64,000 bases of DNA from Neisseria animaloris (GTDB taxonomy: Bacteria; Pseudomonadota; Gammaproteobacteria; Burkholderiales; Neisseriaceae), in the NCBI RefSeq assembly GCF_900637855.1, contig NZ_LR134440.1, forward strand, positions 186,001 to 250,000. Reading direction: 5' to 3'. Below, piece after piece: positions 1 through 9,336 of the stretch (positions are counted from its first letter, which is position 1; every line of letters starts with the position of its first letter). A program made the translations under genes and the position numbers. The notes below the pieces were generated by a model that worked only from the letters and a program-made list of their open reading frames with translations, made no database searches and was not told where the DNA came from.

Positions 1-1
1 G

Positions 2-328
2 AACCAAATCGATGCTTTGAAACTGTTCCAAGACGATCCGGACACCGATGCCATCATTATGATCGGCGAAATCGGCGGTACGGCTGAGGAAGAAGCTGCC
101 GAATATATCCAAAGCAACGTAAGCAAACCGGTTGTCGGCTACATCGCCGGTGTAACCGCGCCTAAAGGCAAACGCATGGGCCATGCCGGTGCGATTATTT
201 CCGGCGGTAAAGGTACTGCCGAGGAGAAATTCCGTGCCTTTGAAAAAGCCGGTATGGCTTACACCCGCAGCCCTGCCGAATTGGGCAGCACCATGCTGGA
301 AGTGTTGAAAGCCAAAGGTTTGGCATAA
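2..328 (+). CDS. sucD: Succinyl-CoA ligase alpha subunit, C-terminal part
   Basis: The gene enters the window already open (in-frame codons from base 2), so only about 108 C-terminal residues are visible. They carry the CoA-ligase signature [17 protein letters not shown] and the stretch [11 protein letters not shown], whose histidine is the phospho-histidine of the family. The enzyme interconverts succinyl-CoA and succinate in the TCA cycle with nucleotide phosphorylation, as a complex with SucC, presumably encoded upstream. An inverted DUS pair follows the stop at once. The product is clear; the true start is outside the window. Confidence 0.95.
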   Translation, partial: NQIDALKLFQDDPDTDAIIMIGEIGGTAEEEAAEYIQSNVSKPVVGYIAGVTAPKGKRMGHAGAIISGGKGTAEEKFRAFEKAGMAYTRSPAELGSTMLEVLKAKGLA

Positions 329-346
329 ACAGTTTAAAAGTTTGAA

Positions 347-376
347 AGGCCGTCTGAAAATGTTTTCAGACGGCCT
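347..376. terminator. DUS-pair hairpin between sucD and leuB
   Basis: AGGCCGTCTGAAAA and its inverted copy are separated by two bases and followed by a T run, giving a 14-bp stem. sucD and leuB converge here, so it can end transcription from both sides. Confidence 0.85.
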
Positions 377-395
377 TTTTGTTGTATCTCGATGG

Positions 396-1466
396 TTATA
401 GAGCAGCCAAAACAGCATCGCCCATTTCGGAGCAGGAAACGAGCTTGCAGCCTTCTTCAAAAATATCACCTGTACGGAAACCTTGTTCCAGCACTTTTTG
501 CACAGCATTCTCAATGCGTTTGGCACCCGTTTCGTCATTCAGGCTATAACGCACCAGCATAGCCAGCGATAAAATCGTAGCAAGCGGATTGGCCTTGTTT
601 TGGCCTGCGATATCGGGTGCGGAGCCGTGCGAAGGTTCGTACAAACCTTTGCCGGTTTCGTTCAAAGATGCAGATGGCAGCATACCGATAGAGCCGGTTA
701 GCATTGAAGCCTGATCGCTCAAAATGTCGCCGAAAATATTGCCGGTAGCGATGACGTCAAACTGTTTCGGCGCGCGCACAAGCTGCATGGCGGCGTTGTC
801 GACATACATATGCGAAAGCGCCACGTCGGGGTAATCTTTTGCGGTTTCGGTAAAGATTTCTTTCCATAGCTCGGTGGTTTCCAGCACGTTGGCTTTATCA
901 ACCGAACACAGCTTTTTATTGCGTTTTTGTGCGGCTTCAAACGACACTTTGGCGATGCGAAGGATTTCGCTTTCGCTGTATTTCATGGTGTTGAAGCCTT
1001 CGCGCTCGCCGTTTTCCAGTGTGCGGATACCGCGCGGTTCGCCGAAATAAATATCGCCGGTCAGTTCGCGTACAATCAGAATATCCAAGCCTGCAACTAC
1101 TTCAGGTTTGAGCGTGGAAGCATTGGCTAACTCTTTATACAGAATGGCGGGGCGCAGATTGGCAAACAGGTTTAAATCTTTGCGGATGGCCAACAAGCCG
1201 CGTTCGGGGCGCAGCGGGCGGTCGAGATTGTCGTATTGCGGGCCGCCGACTGCGCCGAGCAATACGGCATCGGCTTCACGGCAGAGCTTTTGCGTGAATT
1301 CGGGGTAAGGATGGCCGTACTCGTCGTAGCCTGCACCGCCCAAAGGTGCGTATCGGTATTCGACATCGAGGCCGTCTGAAATCAATTTGTCTAACACGCG
1401 CACGGCTTGGGCGATAATTTCTGGGCCGATGCCGTCGCCGGGAAGAATGGCGATTTGTTTGGTCAT
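396..1466 (-). CDS. leuB: 3-isopropylmalate dehydrogenase
   Basis: Oxidises and decarboxylates 3-isopropylmalate with NAD+, the third step of leucine synthesis, in the cytosol. At 356 residues it has the normal family length. Visible motifs are GDGIGPE (residues 10-16), the arginine-rich substrate loop near [16 protein letters not shown] (about 90-105), [10 protein letters not shown] (about 218), the metal-binding region [11 protein letters not shown] (about 246) and the NAD-binding segment [13 protein letters not shown] purine-rich ribosome site (GAAAGCTG) precedes the ATG. leuC and leuD are not in the window, and no leader peptide with leucine codons is visible in the 320 bases upstream. 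Confidence 0.97.
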   Translation of the reverse strand: MTKQIAILPGDGIGPEIIAQAVRVLDKLISDGLDVEYRYAPLGGAGYDEYGHPYPEFTQKLCREADAVLLGAVGGPQYDNLDRPLRPERGLLAIRKDLNLFANLRPAILYKELANASTLKPEVVAGLDILIVRELTGDIYFGEPRGIRTLENGEREGFNTMKYSESEILRIAKVSFEAAQKRNKKLCSVDKANVLETTELWKEIFTETAKDYPDVALSHMYVDNAAMQLVRAPKQFDVIATGNIFGDILSDQASMLTGSIGMLPSASLNETGKGLYEPSHGSAPDIAGQNKANPLATILSLAMLVRYSLNDETGAKRIENAVQKVLEQGFRTGDIFEEGCKLVSCSEMGDAVLAAL

Positions 1467-1786
1467 TTTTCAGCTTTCCTTCACAGAAGTAATATGATTT
1501 ATCGAAAGTGGAATAAAGGAATTTTATTATCTTCAAACCAGTAGAATTTTAATGAAACTAAACAGGCTTCTTTGTTTTTATTGGTTTAATTCCTGAAAGG
1601 GTCCAAGTTGTTTACATTTTTTCGGTTAAAGGATTTCGTTTGGGAAAAGTATTAAGAATCATCCTGCTTCACTGTATTTCTTAAACATTCTCGGGACTCG
1701 CAAAAATATTTTGTACAGGATGTTTGTACAAAAAACGAAAGGTGTGTAAGTAACGTTGGCACTCTCTCAACTGCTCGTTCAGCTCT
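1467..1786. other. Intergenic stretch, nothing specific
   Basis: AT-rich spacer between the leuB start and the ppx end, both genes reading left. It must hold the leuB promoter, but no convincing -35/-10 pair, hairpin, RNA gene or small coding frame was found. Confidence 0.5.
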
Positions 1787-3295
1787 TTACTGGGGTTGTA
1801 CATTAAACGGCATATTGATTTTTTGCCATTGTTCGCTTTCATATTCTAGCGCACCATCAATCAAAGGGTGTTCGTCGAGCCAGTTTTGATCGATGCGTAA
1901 GGTAAAAGCTTTGCCGCTGTCGGCGGAGCGCAATTGGGTAAATTGTGGTAATTCCAGTGGTAAGCGGGAGCGGCAGAATAAGGCGGCAAGACGAAGTGAG
2001 AGAATGGCAAACCACATCATACGGTTGTTACCGACCAAATCGATCATTTTGCGTAAATCGCCACGATGACCGAATACCAATAAAGAAAGAATATTTTGTT
2101 CTTTACGGGAAAAGCCGGGCATATCGGCATTTTCGAGAATATAGGCGGAATGTTTATGGTAGCCGGTGTGGGAGATATTAATGCCGATTTCGTGTAGCAG
2201 CCCTGCCCAGTTGATGTATTGCTGCCAGTAAGCCAATTCTTGTACGGGAGTGTTGTGGGCGAGGCAAAGGCTTTCCATGAATTTTTGTGCGGTTTCTGAT
2301 ATACGCTTAGCCTGATTGCGGCTGACATGATAGCGAAGCTGGAATTCCGCCGTGGTTTGGTCACGCATGTCTTCATTAAGCTGGCGGCCGATGAAGTCGT
2401 AAAACACACCATCGCGCAGTGCTGCGTCGGTTACCATCATTTTTTGAATTTCCAACTCTTCAAACGCCGCCATCATGACGGCCAGCCCGCCTGCAAATAC
2501 TTCCACACGGTCGGGTTTCAAACCTTCGAGTTTGGCTTTTCTGGTGCTGCCGGCACTAATGATTTTATTAGCTATTTTTTTCATGCCTGCATGGGTAATA
2601 TCGGCTTCCTGCGGGTTTTCTGCGGCAATCACATCACGGATGGATTTGGCAGAACCGGATGTTCCAACGGCAAAATCCCAACCGTTTCGTTTCATCAGTT
2701 TGCTGATACGCTGTATTTCGTTGCGGGCTGCAGTAATTGCCGCCTGAAAATCTTTTTGGCCGATTTTGTTTTGGAAAAAACGTATGCTGTAAGTTACGCA
2801 TCCCAAAGGCAGGCTTTCGGTTAATGTGGGTTGCAAGTCTGAACCGATAACAAATTCGGTCGAACCGCCGCCGATGTCGATAACCAGCATTTTGTCGCCG
2901 TTAGGAGGCAATGTATGAACCACCCCGGTGTAAATCAAGCGTGCTTCTTCACGCCCCGCAATGATTTCGATGGGGAAGCCTAAAGCGGCTTCGGCTTTAG
3001 GAATAAATTCGCCGATATTTTTTGCCACGCGGAAAGTGTTGGTGGCCACAACCCTAACTTGTTCGGGGTTGAATCCTTTTAACCGTTCGCCGAATTTGGC
3101 CAAACATTCCAGTGCGCGTTCCTGAGACTCTTTGCTGAGGTGTTTCTGATTGTCTAAGCCAGCGGCAAAGCGTACCATTTGTTTAAAAGAGTCAATAACT
3201 TTTAATTGACCGTTATGGTTTTCACAAATTTGCAGCCGAAAGCTGTTGGAACCTAAATCGACAGAAGCGAGCACATTGGAAGCTATGGTGGTCAT
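1787..3295 (-). CDS. ppx: Exopolyphosphatase / guanosine pentaphosphatase family protein
   Basis: Member of the Ppx/GppA phosphatases, which remove terminal phosphate from polyphosphate or convert pppGpp to ppGpp. The 502 residues show the ASKHA phosphate-binding loops SVDLGSNSFRLQI (about 11-23) and VIDIGGGSTEFVIG (about 140-153) and a C-terminal HD-like helical domain (LLHEIG near 360; GHRGDLRKM near 400). Length matches the long, two-module form of the family. Polyphosphatase and pentaphosphatase activity cannot be told apart from sequence alone. It is transcribed alone, downstream of the tRNA cluster on the same strand. Confidence 0.93.
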   Translation of the reverse strand: MTTIASNVLASVDLGSNSFRLQICENHNGQLKVIDSFKQMVRFAAGLDNQKHLSKESQERALECLAKFGERLKGFNPEQVRVVATNTFRVAKNIGEFIPKAEAALGFPIEIIAGREEARLIYTGVVHTLPPNGDKMLVIDIGGGSTEFVIGSDLQPTLTESLPLGCVTYSIRFFQNKIGQKDFQAAITAARNEIQRISKLMKRNGWDFAVGTSGSAKSIRDVIAAENPQEADITHAGMKKIANKIISAGSTRKAKLEGLKPDRVEVFAGGLAVMMAAFEELEIQKMMVTDAALRDGVFYDFIGRQLNEDMRDQTTAEFQLRYHVSRNQAKRISETAQKFMESLCLAHNTPVQELAYWQQYINWAGLLHEIGINISHTGYHKHSAYILENADMPGFSRKEQNILSLLVFGHRGDLRKMIDLVGNNRMMWFAILSLRLAALFCRSRLPLELPQFTQLRSADSGKAFTLRIDQNWLDEHPLIDGALEYESEQWQKINMPFNVQPQ

Positions 3296-3437
3296 AATGA
3301 AGAAGATAATGAATCGAACGGGATTATCATGTTACCGTGCGAGGTGGATACTGTCATCTTTTTTGAAATGATTAAGATATTGCCGGTTTATGTTGATAAA
3401 ATAAAAACCCTTTGTAAAACAAAGGGCTTTTAAAATT

Positions 3438-3528
3438 TGGCAGAGAGGAAGGGATTCGAACCCTCGATACGCTATTCACGTATACACGCTTTCCAGGCGT
3501 GCGACTTAAACCACTCATCCACCTCTCT
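3438..3528 (-). tRNA. tRNA-Ser (anticodon GGA)
   Basis: On the minus strand the acceptor arms AGAGAGG and CCTCTCT pair, the 3' CCA is encoded (TGG at 3438-3440), the T loop shows TTCGAA, and the anticodon loop CTGGAAA gives GGA. A long variable arm is present, as expected for serine tRNA. Last gene of a three-tRNA cluster. Confidence 0.95.
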
Positions 3529-3688
3529 AAATCGAATAGGAGTAGAATTGTTTAATTATACGGTGTTTTTTACCTTGCAGCAACAAACGGTTCAAGAGGC
3601 CGTCTGAAATAATTTTCTGTATTTTAGCTATTATTTTTTATACATTAAAAAAACAAAAATCCGGTAGGGTAAGCCGGAATATTCTATT

Positions 3689-3775
3689 TGGTGCCCAGGA
3701 GAAGACTCGAACTTCCACACCCGTGAGGATACCAGCACCTGAAGCTGGCGCGTCTACCAATTCCGCCACCTGGGC
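3689..3775 (-). tRNA. tRNA-Leu (anticodon CAG), copy 1
   Basis: Acceptor GCCCAGG/CCTGGGC, anticodon stem CCAGC-TTCAGGT-GCTGG giving CAG, encoded CCA, long variable arm. It differs from the copy at 3820 by a single base in the variable arm (GAGGAT against GAAGAT on the plus strand). Confidence 0.96.
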
Positions 3776-3819
3776 AATTAAACAAAAATTGTATTTTTTA
3801 AAGCAAAGTTAAGAAATAT

Positions 3820-3906
3820 TGGTGCCCAGGAGAAGACTCGAACTTCCACACCCGTGAAGATACCAGCACCTGAAGCTGGCGCGTCTACCAATTCCGCCAC
3901 CTGGGC
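3820..3906 (-). tRNA. tRNA-Leu (anticodon CAG), copy 2
   Basis: Near-identical twin of the tRNA at 3689, 44 bp away. It is the first gene of the leftward cluster and lies just downstream of a consensus promoter at 3960-3987. Confidence 0.96.
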
Positions 3907-3959
3907 TTTGCTTTAATATTTACTTTGCGATAAAGTGTCGTTTCACAAAGAAAAAATGC

Positions 3960-3987
3960 ATTATATATTTAAATGAAAGATTGTCAA
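3960..3987 (-). promoter_or_regulatory. Consensus sigma-70 promoter of the tRNA cluster
   Basis: Read leftward, TTGACA (3987-3982) and TATAAT (3965-3960) are separated by 16 bp; both hexamers are perfect. It points at the two tRNA-Leu genes and tRNA-Ser and overlaps the leader of rnr on the other strand. Confidence 0.85.
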
Positions 3988-3995
3988 TCATCAGT

Positions 3996-6380
3996 ATGAA
4001 GAAAAATTTTAAATCATTCAGTTTACGTGAGAAAGACCCTTTTTTGAGCAGAGAACGGCAGCGTTATGAAAATCCTTTGCCAAGCAGGGAGTGGATTACC
4101 GAATTATTGGAGCGGGAAGGTGTGCCGCTCAAAATTTTCTCATTGGCACAAAAATTATCGATTACCGATAAAGAATACGAGTTTTTTGAACGGCGTATTA
4201 AAGCAATGGCGCGCGACGGCCAAGTATTGATTAACCGCCGTGGTGCAGTATGTGCTGCAGATAAATTGGCCTTGGTGAAATGCCGGGTTGAAGCGCATAA
4301 AGACGGTTTCGGTTTTGCAGTACCTTTAATTCCGACCGGTAACGGTGATTTTGTGCTTTATGAACGCCAAATGCGCGGTTTGATGCATGGGGATATTGTT
4401 ACAGTGCGCCCTGCGGGTATGGATCGGCGGGGGCGGCGTGAAGGTCAGGTTTTGGATATTGTCGAGCGGGCGCAGAAAGAGGTGGTAGGGCGGTTTTATG
4501 TGGAGCGCGGTATTGCGATTTTGGAGCCTGAAGACCAGCGGCTGATTCAAAGTATTGTGCTTGAGCCCGACAGTTTAACGGCATTTCAGCCCGAACAAGG
4601 GCAGGTTGTGGTGGCGGAAATTGAAAGTTATCCCGACGGGCACCGTCCTGCAGTGGCTAAATTGATCGAAGTGTTGGGTAACTATGCCGACAGCGGCATG
4701 GAAATTGAAATTGCCGTACGCAAACATCATTTGCCGCATGAATTTAGCGAAGCATGCCAAAAAGCCGCCCGGAAAATTCCGGATCATGTACAAGAGCGTG
4801 ATTTGGAAGGGCGGGTGGATTTGCGAGAGTTGCCGTTGGTAACCATAGACGGGGAAACGGCACGCGATTTCGATGATGCGGTTTATGCGGAAAAAATCGG
4901 CCGCAATTACCGTTTGGTAGTGGCGATTGCCGATGTTAGCCATTATGTTCGTCTGGATGATCCGATTGATGTTGATGCTGAAGAGCGTGCAACCAGTGTT
5001 TATTTTCCGCGCCGCGTCATTCCGATGCTTCCCGAAAATTTGTCTAACGGTATTTGTTCGTTGAACCCCGATGTCGAACGCTTGTGTATGGTGTGCGATA
5101 TGGTAATTACTTATGCGGGAAATATCAAAGAATATAAGTTTTATCCTGCGGTAATGCGTTCGCAAGCGCGTTTGACTTACACTCAAGTATGGGATTGGAT
5201 AGAAAGAGGCGGCGATTACCCGCACAAACAACAAATCGATACTTTATATAAACTGTTTAAAATTCTGCATGCCAAACGTAACCAGCGCGGTGCGGTCGAG
5301 TTTGAAAGCACTGAAACGCAGATGATTTTTGATGATAACGGTAAAATTGAGCGGATTGTGCCGGTGGTGCGTAACGATGCGCATAAGCTGATTGAGGAGT
5401 GTATGCTCGCAGCAAATGTGTGTGCGGCGGAGTTTTTATTGAAGCATAAGCATAAGGCATTGTTCCGTAATCATTTGGGCCCGACCATCGAAAAGTTGGC
5501 TGCTTTACGCGAGCAGCTCGGTTTGCTTGGTTTACATTTGGGAGGAGGCGATCAGCCTGCACCTAAGGATTATGCGCTACTGGCGGAGCAGTTCAGTCAA
5601 CGCCCCGATGCCGAGCTTTTGCAGGTGATGATGTTGCGTTCGATGCAGCAGGCGGTTTATGAGCCGAATAACGAAGGCCATTTCGGATTGGCTTATGATG
5701 CCTATGCCCATTTTACATCGCCCATCCGCCGTTATCCGGATTTGACCGTCCACCGTGCGATTAAGGCCGTCTTAAAAGGTGAAAAATATACACCCAAATC
5801 ATGGCAGGCTTTGGGCGTGCATACTTCGTTTTGCGAACGCCGCGCCGATGATGCCAGCCGTGATGTGGAAAATTGGCTGAAAACTTATTATATGCGCGAT
5901 AAAATCGGCGAAGTTTTCAGTGGGCGTATCTCTGGTATGGCCAACTTCGGTATCTTTGTAACGCTTGATGATATCCACATCGAAGGCATGATTCACATCA
6001 GTGATTTGGGCGAAGATTATTTCAACTACCGACCCGAACTCATGGCAATGCAGGGCGAGCGCAGCGGTATTCGCTTTAATATGGGCGACCGCGTAACGGT
6101 AAAAGTGGCGCGTGCCGACTTGGATACCAGCAGGATTGATTTGAATCTGATCAGCGGCGGGGAAGTGCCTGCCAAAAGAGGTAAAAAGAAAAAAGACATT
6201 TCGGCGACGGTATCTCCTGAAAAGGGTGGAGTTAAAAAATCTCGCAGCAATACGAAGTCGGCGGAAACCAAAGCGGTAAGCAGAAAACAGGGAAAATCCG
6301 GAAAAAATGCCCGGAACGAGAAAGCGGTGAAGAGTAAAGCCCGAAGCAGCTCTGCCGGTAAGCGCAACCGTAAGAAATAA
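3996..6380 (+). CDS. rnr: Ribonuclease R
   Basis: Processive 3'-5' exoribonuclease that degrades structured RNA. Order of domains: N-terminal winged helix (to about 80), cold-shock OB folds, RNB catalytic domain with DGETARDFDDA (four metal-binding Asp region, about 285) and DVSHYV, S1 domain (GEVFSGRISGMANFGIFV, near 650) and a Lys/Ser-rich basic tail from about 720. An in-frame TTG at 3981 would add five residues, but it sits inside the divergent tRNA promoter, so ATG 3996 is preferred. An 8-codon frame (MKDCQSSV, 3973-3999) ends in ATGA overlap with this start; it has no ribosome site and may be chance. Confidence 0.94.
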   Translation: MKKNFKSFSLREKDPFLSRERQRYENPLPSREWITELLEREGVPLKIFSLAQKLSITDKEYEFFERRIKAMARDGQVLINRRGAVCAADKLALVKCRVEAHKDGFGFAVPLIPTGNGDFVLYERQMRGLMHGDIVTVRPAGMDRRGRREGQVLDIVERAQKEVVGRFYVERGIAILEPEDQRLIQSIVLEPDSLTAFQPEQGQVVVAEIESYPDGHRPAVAKLIEVLGNYADSGMEIEIAVRKHHLPHEFSEACQKAARKIPDHVQERDLEGRVDLRELPLVTIDGETARDFDDAVYAEKIGRNYRLVVAIADVSHYVRLDDPIDVDAEERATSVYFPRRVIPMLPENLSNGICSLNPDVERLCMVCDMVITYAGNIKEYKFYPAVMRSQARLTYTQVWDWIERGGDYPHKQQIDTLYKLFKILHAKRNQRGAVEFESTETQMIFDDNGKIERIVPVVRNDAHKLIEECMLAANVCAAEFLLKHKHKALFRNHLGPTIEKLAALREQLGLLGLHLGGGDQPAPKDYALLAEQFSQRPDAELLQVMMLRSMQQAVYEPNNEGHFGLAYDAYAHFTSPIRRYPDLTVHRAIKAVLKGEKYTPKSWQALGVHTSFCERRADDASRDVENWLKTYYMRDKIGEVFSGRISGMANFGIFVTLDDIHIEGMIHISDLGEDYFNYRPELMAMQGERSGIRFNMGDRVTVKVARADLDTSRIDLNLISGGEVPAKRGKKKKDISATVSPEKGGVKKSRSNTKSAETKAVSRKQGKSGKNARNEKAVKSKARSSSAGKRNRKK

Positions 6381-6391
6381 AATGTAGCCAT

Positions 6392-6430
6392 AAAAAAGCG
6401 TTTGAACTTCATGGGTTCAAACGCTTTTTT
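6392..6430 (+). terminator. rnr terminator
   Basis: A-run, stem GCGTTTGAAC / GTTCAAACGC, then a T-run. A classic intrinsic terminator that works in both directions. Confidence 0.9.
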
Positions 6431-6447
6431 GTGTGCGGTTTCATGAA

Positions 6448-6476
6448 AGGCCGTCTGAAAAGTTTTCAGACGGCCT
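6448..6476. terminator. DUS-pair hairpin
   Basis: Inverted AGGCCGTCTGAAAA copies one base apart, 7 bp from the stop of the convergent DASS transporter. It ends that gene and backs up the rnr terminator. Confidence 0.75.
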
Positions 6477-6482
6477 CCGAAG

Positions 6483-7886
6483 TTAAGCAAAGAAAGTATA
6501 GGCCCACATGGCAACCAAGACTACGCACAAGATGTTCAACAGGATACCCACGCGCATCATTTCTTTTTGTTGCACCAATCCCGTACCGAATACGATGGCA
6601 TTCGGCGGGGTGGCAACCGGCAGCATAAATGCACACGATGCACCGATACCGATAACGAATACCAACACTTCTTTCGGCAACCCCATTTGGGTGGCGATGC
6701 TGGCGAAAATCGGCACCAATAATGCGGCAGAGGCGGTATTACTGGTGAACTCGGTGAGGAAGATAATAAACGTAGCTACGGCGAAAATAACAACCAGCGG
6801 ATGGGCCAATACAAAAGCCGTAGCCAACTGTTGGCCGAGTGCGAGGGATGCGCCGGAAACTTGTAACAGGTTGCTCAAAGCAATACCGCCGCCGAACAGC
6901 ATCAGCACGCCCCAGTCGGTGTTGCGGGCGACTTCTTTCCAGCGTGCGACCCCGAATACCACTACGGAAACGGCGGCGGTAAGGGCGATGACGGTATCGG
7001 GGTTGGCGATGCCGAAAACGGCTTTGATTTTAGAACTGAAAACCCATGCGGCGGCCGCGCCGATGAAAATCAACATGGCGATAACGCGGTGCAGTGTCCA
7101 GGGGATATGCTCGGCTTTTACTTCCACACGCTCGTTTAAGTTCGGGCGGAGAATGATATAAAGAGAAAAAAGCATCAGGGGCAGAATAAGCAGCAGCATC
7201 GGCAGGCCCATTTTCATCCAGCCGAAGAAATCCAAATCCAATGCTTTCGCGGCAATGGCATTGGGCGGAGAGCCGACGATGGTACCCAAACCGCCGATGC
7301 TGGCGCAATAGGCGATGCCGAGTAGCACGAAAACGAAGGTTTTGCGGTCTTTTTCTTTATCCATATGATCCATCATGCCCATTGCCAGAGGCAGCATCAT
7401 GGCGGCTGTCGCCGTATTACTGATCCACATAGATAGGAAAGCGGTTACGCAAAACAACATCAATACGGCCGCTTTCATATTGCCGCGCGAGAGCGATAAC
7501 AGCCATACGGCGATTTTACGGTCGAGCCTTTGCATGTGCAGGGCAGCGGCCAATGCAAAACCTCCGAAGAAGATATAGATAATCGGGTCGGAAAAACTGC
7601 TCATGGCTTTTTTGATGTTCATATCGGGAAAGCCGAGTAAAGCGGCCAAGATAGGAACCATCAAAGCGGTAACGGTAATGTGCACGGCTTCGGTAAACCA
7701 CATGATGGCCACAAACAGCAATACGGCGATACCTTTGTTGGCGTTGGTGTCGTAAGGCAGGATATGGTAAATGCCAAAGCACACCACGGCGGCGATAATC
7801 GTAGTGATCAGACCTCGAAAGTTGGTAATCGGAGCTTGTGCACTGAGCAGCTCGATATTTTCCGGACGGTTTTTATCAGAAGTCAT
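6483..7886 (-). CDS. DASS (SLC13) family sodium/anion symporter
   Basis: Inner-membrane secondary transporter of the divalent anion:sodium symporter family, which imports dicarboxylates, citrate or sulfate with Na+. The 467 residues are almost entirely hydrophobic helices. Both halves carry the SNT motif of the family (SNTATAAMMLP near 157; SNTASAALLVP near 385), each followed by a Pro-rich loop (GSPPNAIAAK, ATPPNAIVFG) that builds the sodium and substrate sites. The cytosolic N-terminus is about 25 residues. Substrate cannot be read from sequence; C4-dicarboxylates are the commonest in this subgroup. It stands alone, convergent with rnr. Confidence 0.88.
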   Translation of the reverse strand: MTSDKNRPENIELLSAQAPITNFRGLITTIIAAVVCFGIYHILPYDTNANKGIAVLLFVAIMWFTEAVHITVTALMVPILAALLGFPDMNIKKAMSSFSDPIIYIFFGGFALAAALHMQRLDRKIAVWLLSLSRGNMKAAVLMLFCVTAFLSMWISNTATAAMMLPLAMGMMDHMDKEKDRKTFVFVLLGIAYCASIGGLGTIVGSPPNAIAAKALDLDFFGWMKMGLPMLLLILPLMLFSLYIILRPNLNERVEVKAEHIPWTLHRVIAMLIFIGAAAAWVFSSKIKAVFGIANPDTVIALTAAVSVVVFGVARWKEVARNTDWGVLMLFGGGIALSNLLQVSGASLALGQQLATAFVLAHPLVVIFAVATFIIFLTEFTSNTASAALLVPIFASIATQMGLPKEVLVFVIGIGASCAFMLPVATPPNAIVFGTGLVQQKEMMRVGILLNILCVVLVAMWAYTFFA

Positions 7887-8192
7887 ACTGTTTGTTTCCG
7901 TTCTATATGGATTAAAGGTTTGTAGAAAAAGCAGAAATCCTATTCTGTGCGATGAAAATCATGCACCGGAAAGGCAAAAGCAGTATAAGTGTAATTGAAT
8001 GTAGTTGTAAAGAATGTGTAAATAATCGGTATTGTTCAGATGATCATGTTTGAAATATGGAATGTTTGACAGCAGCCTATTTATCTGTATTGAATAAAAT
8101 ATTTATACTTTTGCGTTGAGGCAGGCATTGAGGCCGTCTGAAAATGTAAAGAAACGTATATTCAGACGGCCTGTTTTCATTTCTGCACACAT
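7887..8192. other. Intergenic spacer with one hairpin
   Basis: Leader of the DASS transporter and 3' side of xerD. Apart from the DUS pair at 8131-8172 it is AT-rich with no coding frame or clear promoter. Confidence 0.5.
8131..8172 (-). terminator. DUS-pair hairpin after xerD
   Basis: AGGCCGTCTGAA and its inverted copy with an 18-base loop, just past the xerD stop, followed leftward by an AT-rich run. Confidence 0.65.
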
Positions 8193-9086
8193 TTAACCGC
8201 GTGGATGGTGTTCCTGTACGATGTTTTTCAACCGTTCGTTGGCAACATGGGTGTAAATTTGGGTAGTGCTGATGTCGGCGTGGCCAAGCAGCAGTTGTAC
8301 CACGCGCAGGTCGGCGCCGTGATTGACGAGATGGGTGGCGAAGGCGTGGCGCAGTCCGTGCGGGCTTAGGTGTTCGATACCGGCTTCTTGGGCGTATTTT
8401 TCGACAATCATCCAAGCGAGCTGGCGGCTGATGCCGGTACGTTTCTGGCTCACGAACAATTCGTCGCAGGCTTTGTTTCTCAGCAGCAGCGGGCGGGCTT
8501 CGGAGAGGTAGCGTTCTATCCAGTAGGCGGCTTCTTCGCCGAGCGGCACGATGCGTTGTTTGTTGCCTTTGCCGATGGTGTTGATGATGCCTTTGTGCAG
8601 ATTGGCTTCGCCGATTTGGAGCTTTACCGCTTCGCTGACGCGTAAGCCGGTGGCGTAGATAAGCTCCAACAGGGCTTTATCGCGCAGGCCGTGTGCGCTT
8701 TCGGTGTCGGGCGCATTCAGCAATGCGTCGATTTGTGTTTCGGTAATCAGCTTGGGCAGGGTTTTGGGCTGTTTGGGCGTGGTAAGGCGGCGGGTGGGAT
8801 TATCGCTGCGCTGTTCAGTTTCAAGCAGCCAACCGTAGAGGCGTTTGCAGGCGGAAAGGGCGCGGGCTTGCGAACGGGTTTTCTCGTCGGGATGGTAAAC
8901 GGCGGCGGATAAGTCGCTGCTTTGTGCCGTTTGCCAGTTGAGATTGCGTTCGGCCAAACGTGCGGCGACTTTTTGCAGGTCGCGGCGATAGCTGTCGAGA
9001 GTATTCTGGCTGAGGCGGTCGTTAAGCCAAAGGTGTTCGAGCAGGCAGTCGATATAGGTATCGGGATGGTGTTCAGACGGCATCAC
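8193..9086 (-). CDS. xerD: Site-specific tyrosine recombinase XerD
   Basis: Resolves chromosome dimers at dif together with XerC, under FtsK control. The 297 residues have the N-terminal SAM-like core-binding domain (about 10-95) and the C-terminal catalytic domain with all active residues visible: R149 (ATGLRVSE), K173, H243 and R246 (HGLRH), H269 and the nucleophile Y278 (TTQIYTHV). Length and the LLGHADISTTQIYTHV end are those of chromosomal XerD rather than a phage integrase. The next gene leftward is 300 bp away; a small membrane protein gene lies 11 bp upstream and could share the transcript. Confidence 0.93.
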   Translation of the reverse strand: MMPSEHHPDTYIDCLLEHLWLNDRLSQNTLDSYRRDLQKVAARLAERNLNWQTAQSSDLSAAVYHPDEKTRSQARALSACKRLYGWLLETEQRSDNPTRRLTTPKQPKTLPKLITETQIDALLNAPDTESAHGLRDKALLELIYATGLRVSEAVKLQIGEANLHKGIINTIGKGNKQRIVPLGEEAAYWIERYLSEARPLLLRNKACDELFVSQKRTGISRQLAWMIVEKYAQEAGIEHLSPHGLRHAFATHLVNHGADLRVVQLLLGHADISTTQIYTHVANERLKNIVQEHHPRG

Positions 9087-9097
9087 AAACGGTTTTC

Positions 9098-9304
9098 TTA
9101 AAGAACGGCCATGGCAATAATAAAGGCGAACACCAGCGCAATCACCATCAAAATGCCGACCATCACGATTTTTGCGGTTCGGGCTTTGGCTTCGGCCAAG
9201 CGCACTTCGGCTTGCAGCTTGGCGGTTTCGGCTTTGGTTTTTTCAATGTCCCATTCCGTCAGGCGGGTTTGAGGGTCTTTGTCGGAGGTTTCGTGCATGT
9301 TCAT
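9098..9304 (-). CDS. Small coiled-coil membrane protein, unknown function
   Basis: A 68-residue protein. Residues 10-45 are charged and rich in Ala/Glu/Lys (KTKAETAKLQAEVRLAEAKA), predicting a cytosolic coiled coil. Residues 46-68 form one hydrophobic helix (IVMVGILMVIALVFAFIIAMAVL) ending at the C-terminus, so this is a tail-anchored arrangement. The ATG follows AAGGAAATGAAC, a good ribosome site. It sits between ogt and xerD on the same strand with short gaps. No family recognised; coding is supported by the ribosome site, composition and context. Confidence 0.7.
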   Translation of the reverse strand: MNMHETSDKDPQTRLTEWDIEKTKAETAKLQAEVRLAEAKARTAKIVMVGILMVIALVFAFIIAMAVL

Positions 9305-9336
9305 TTCCTTGTGGGAAAGGGTTTTTTCAGACGGCC

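Noticed and set aside
8193..9086. Tyrosine recombinase as the prophage integrase
   Set aside because: It is a canonical host XerD in sequence and length, 30 kb from the prophage edge.
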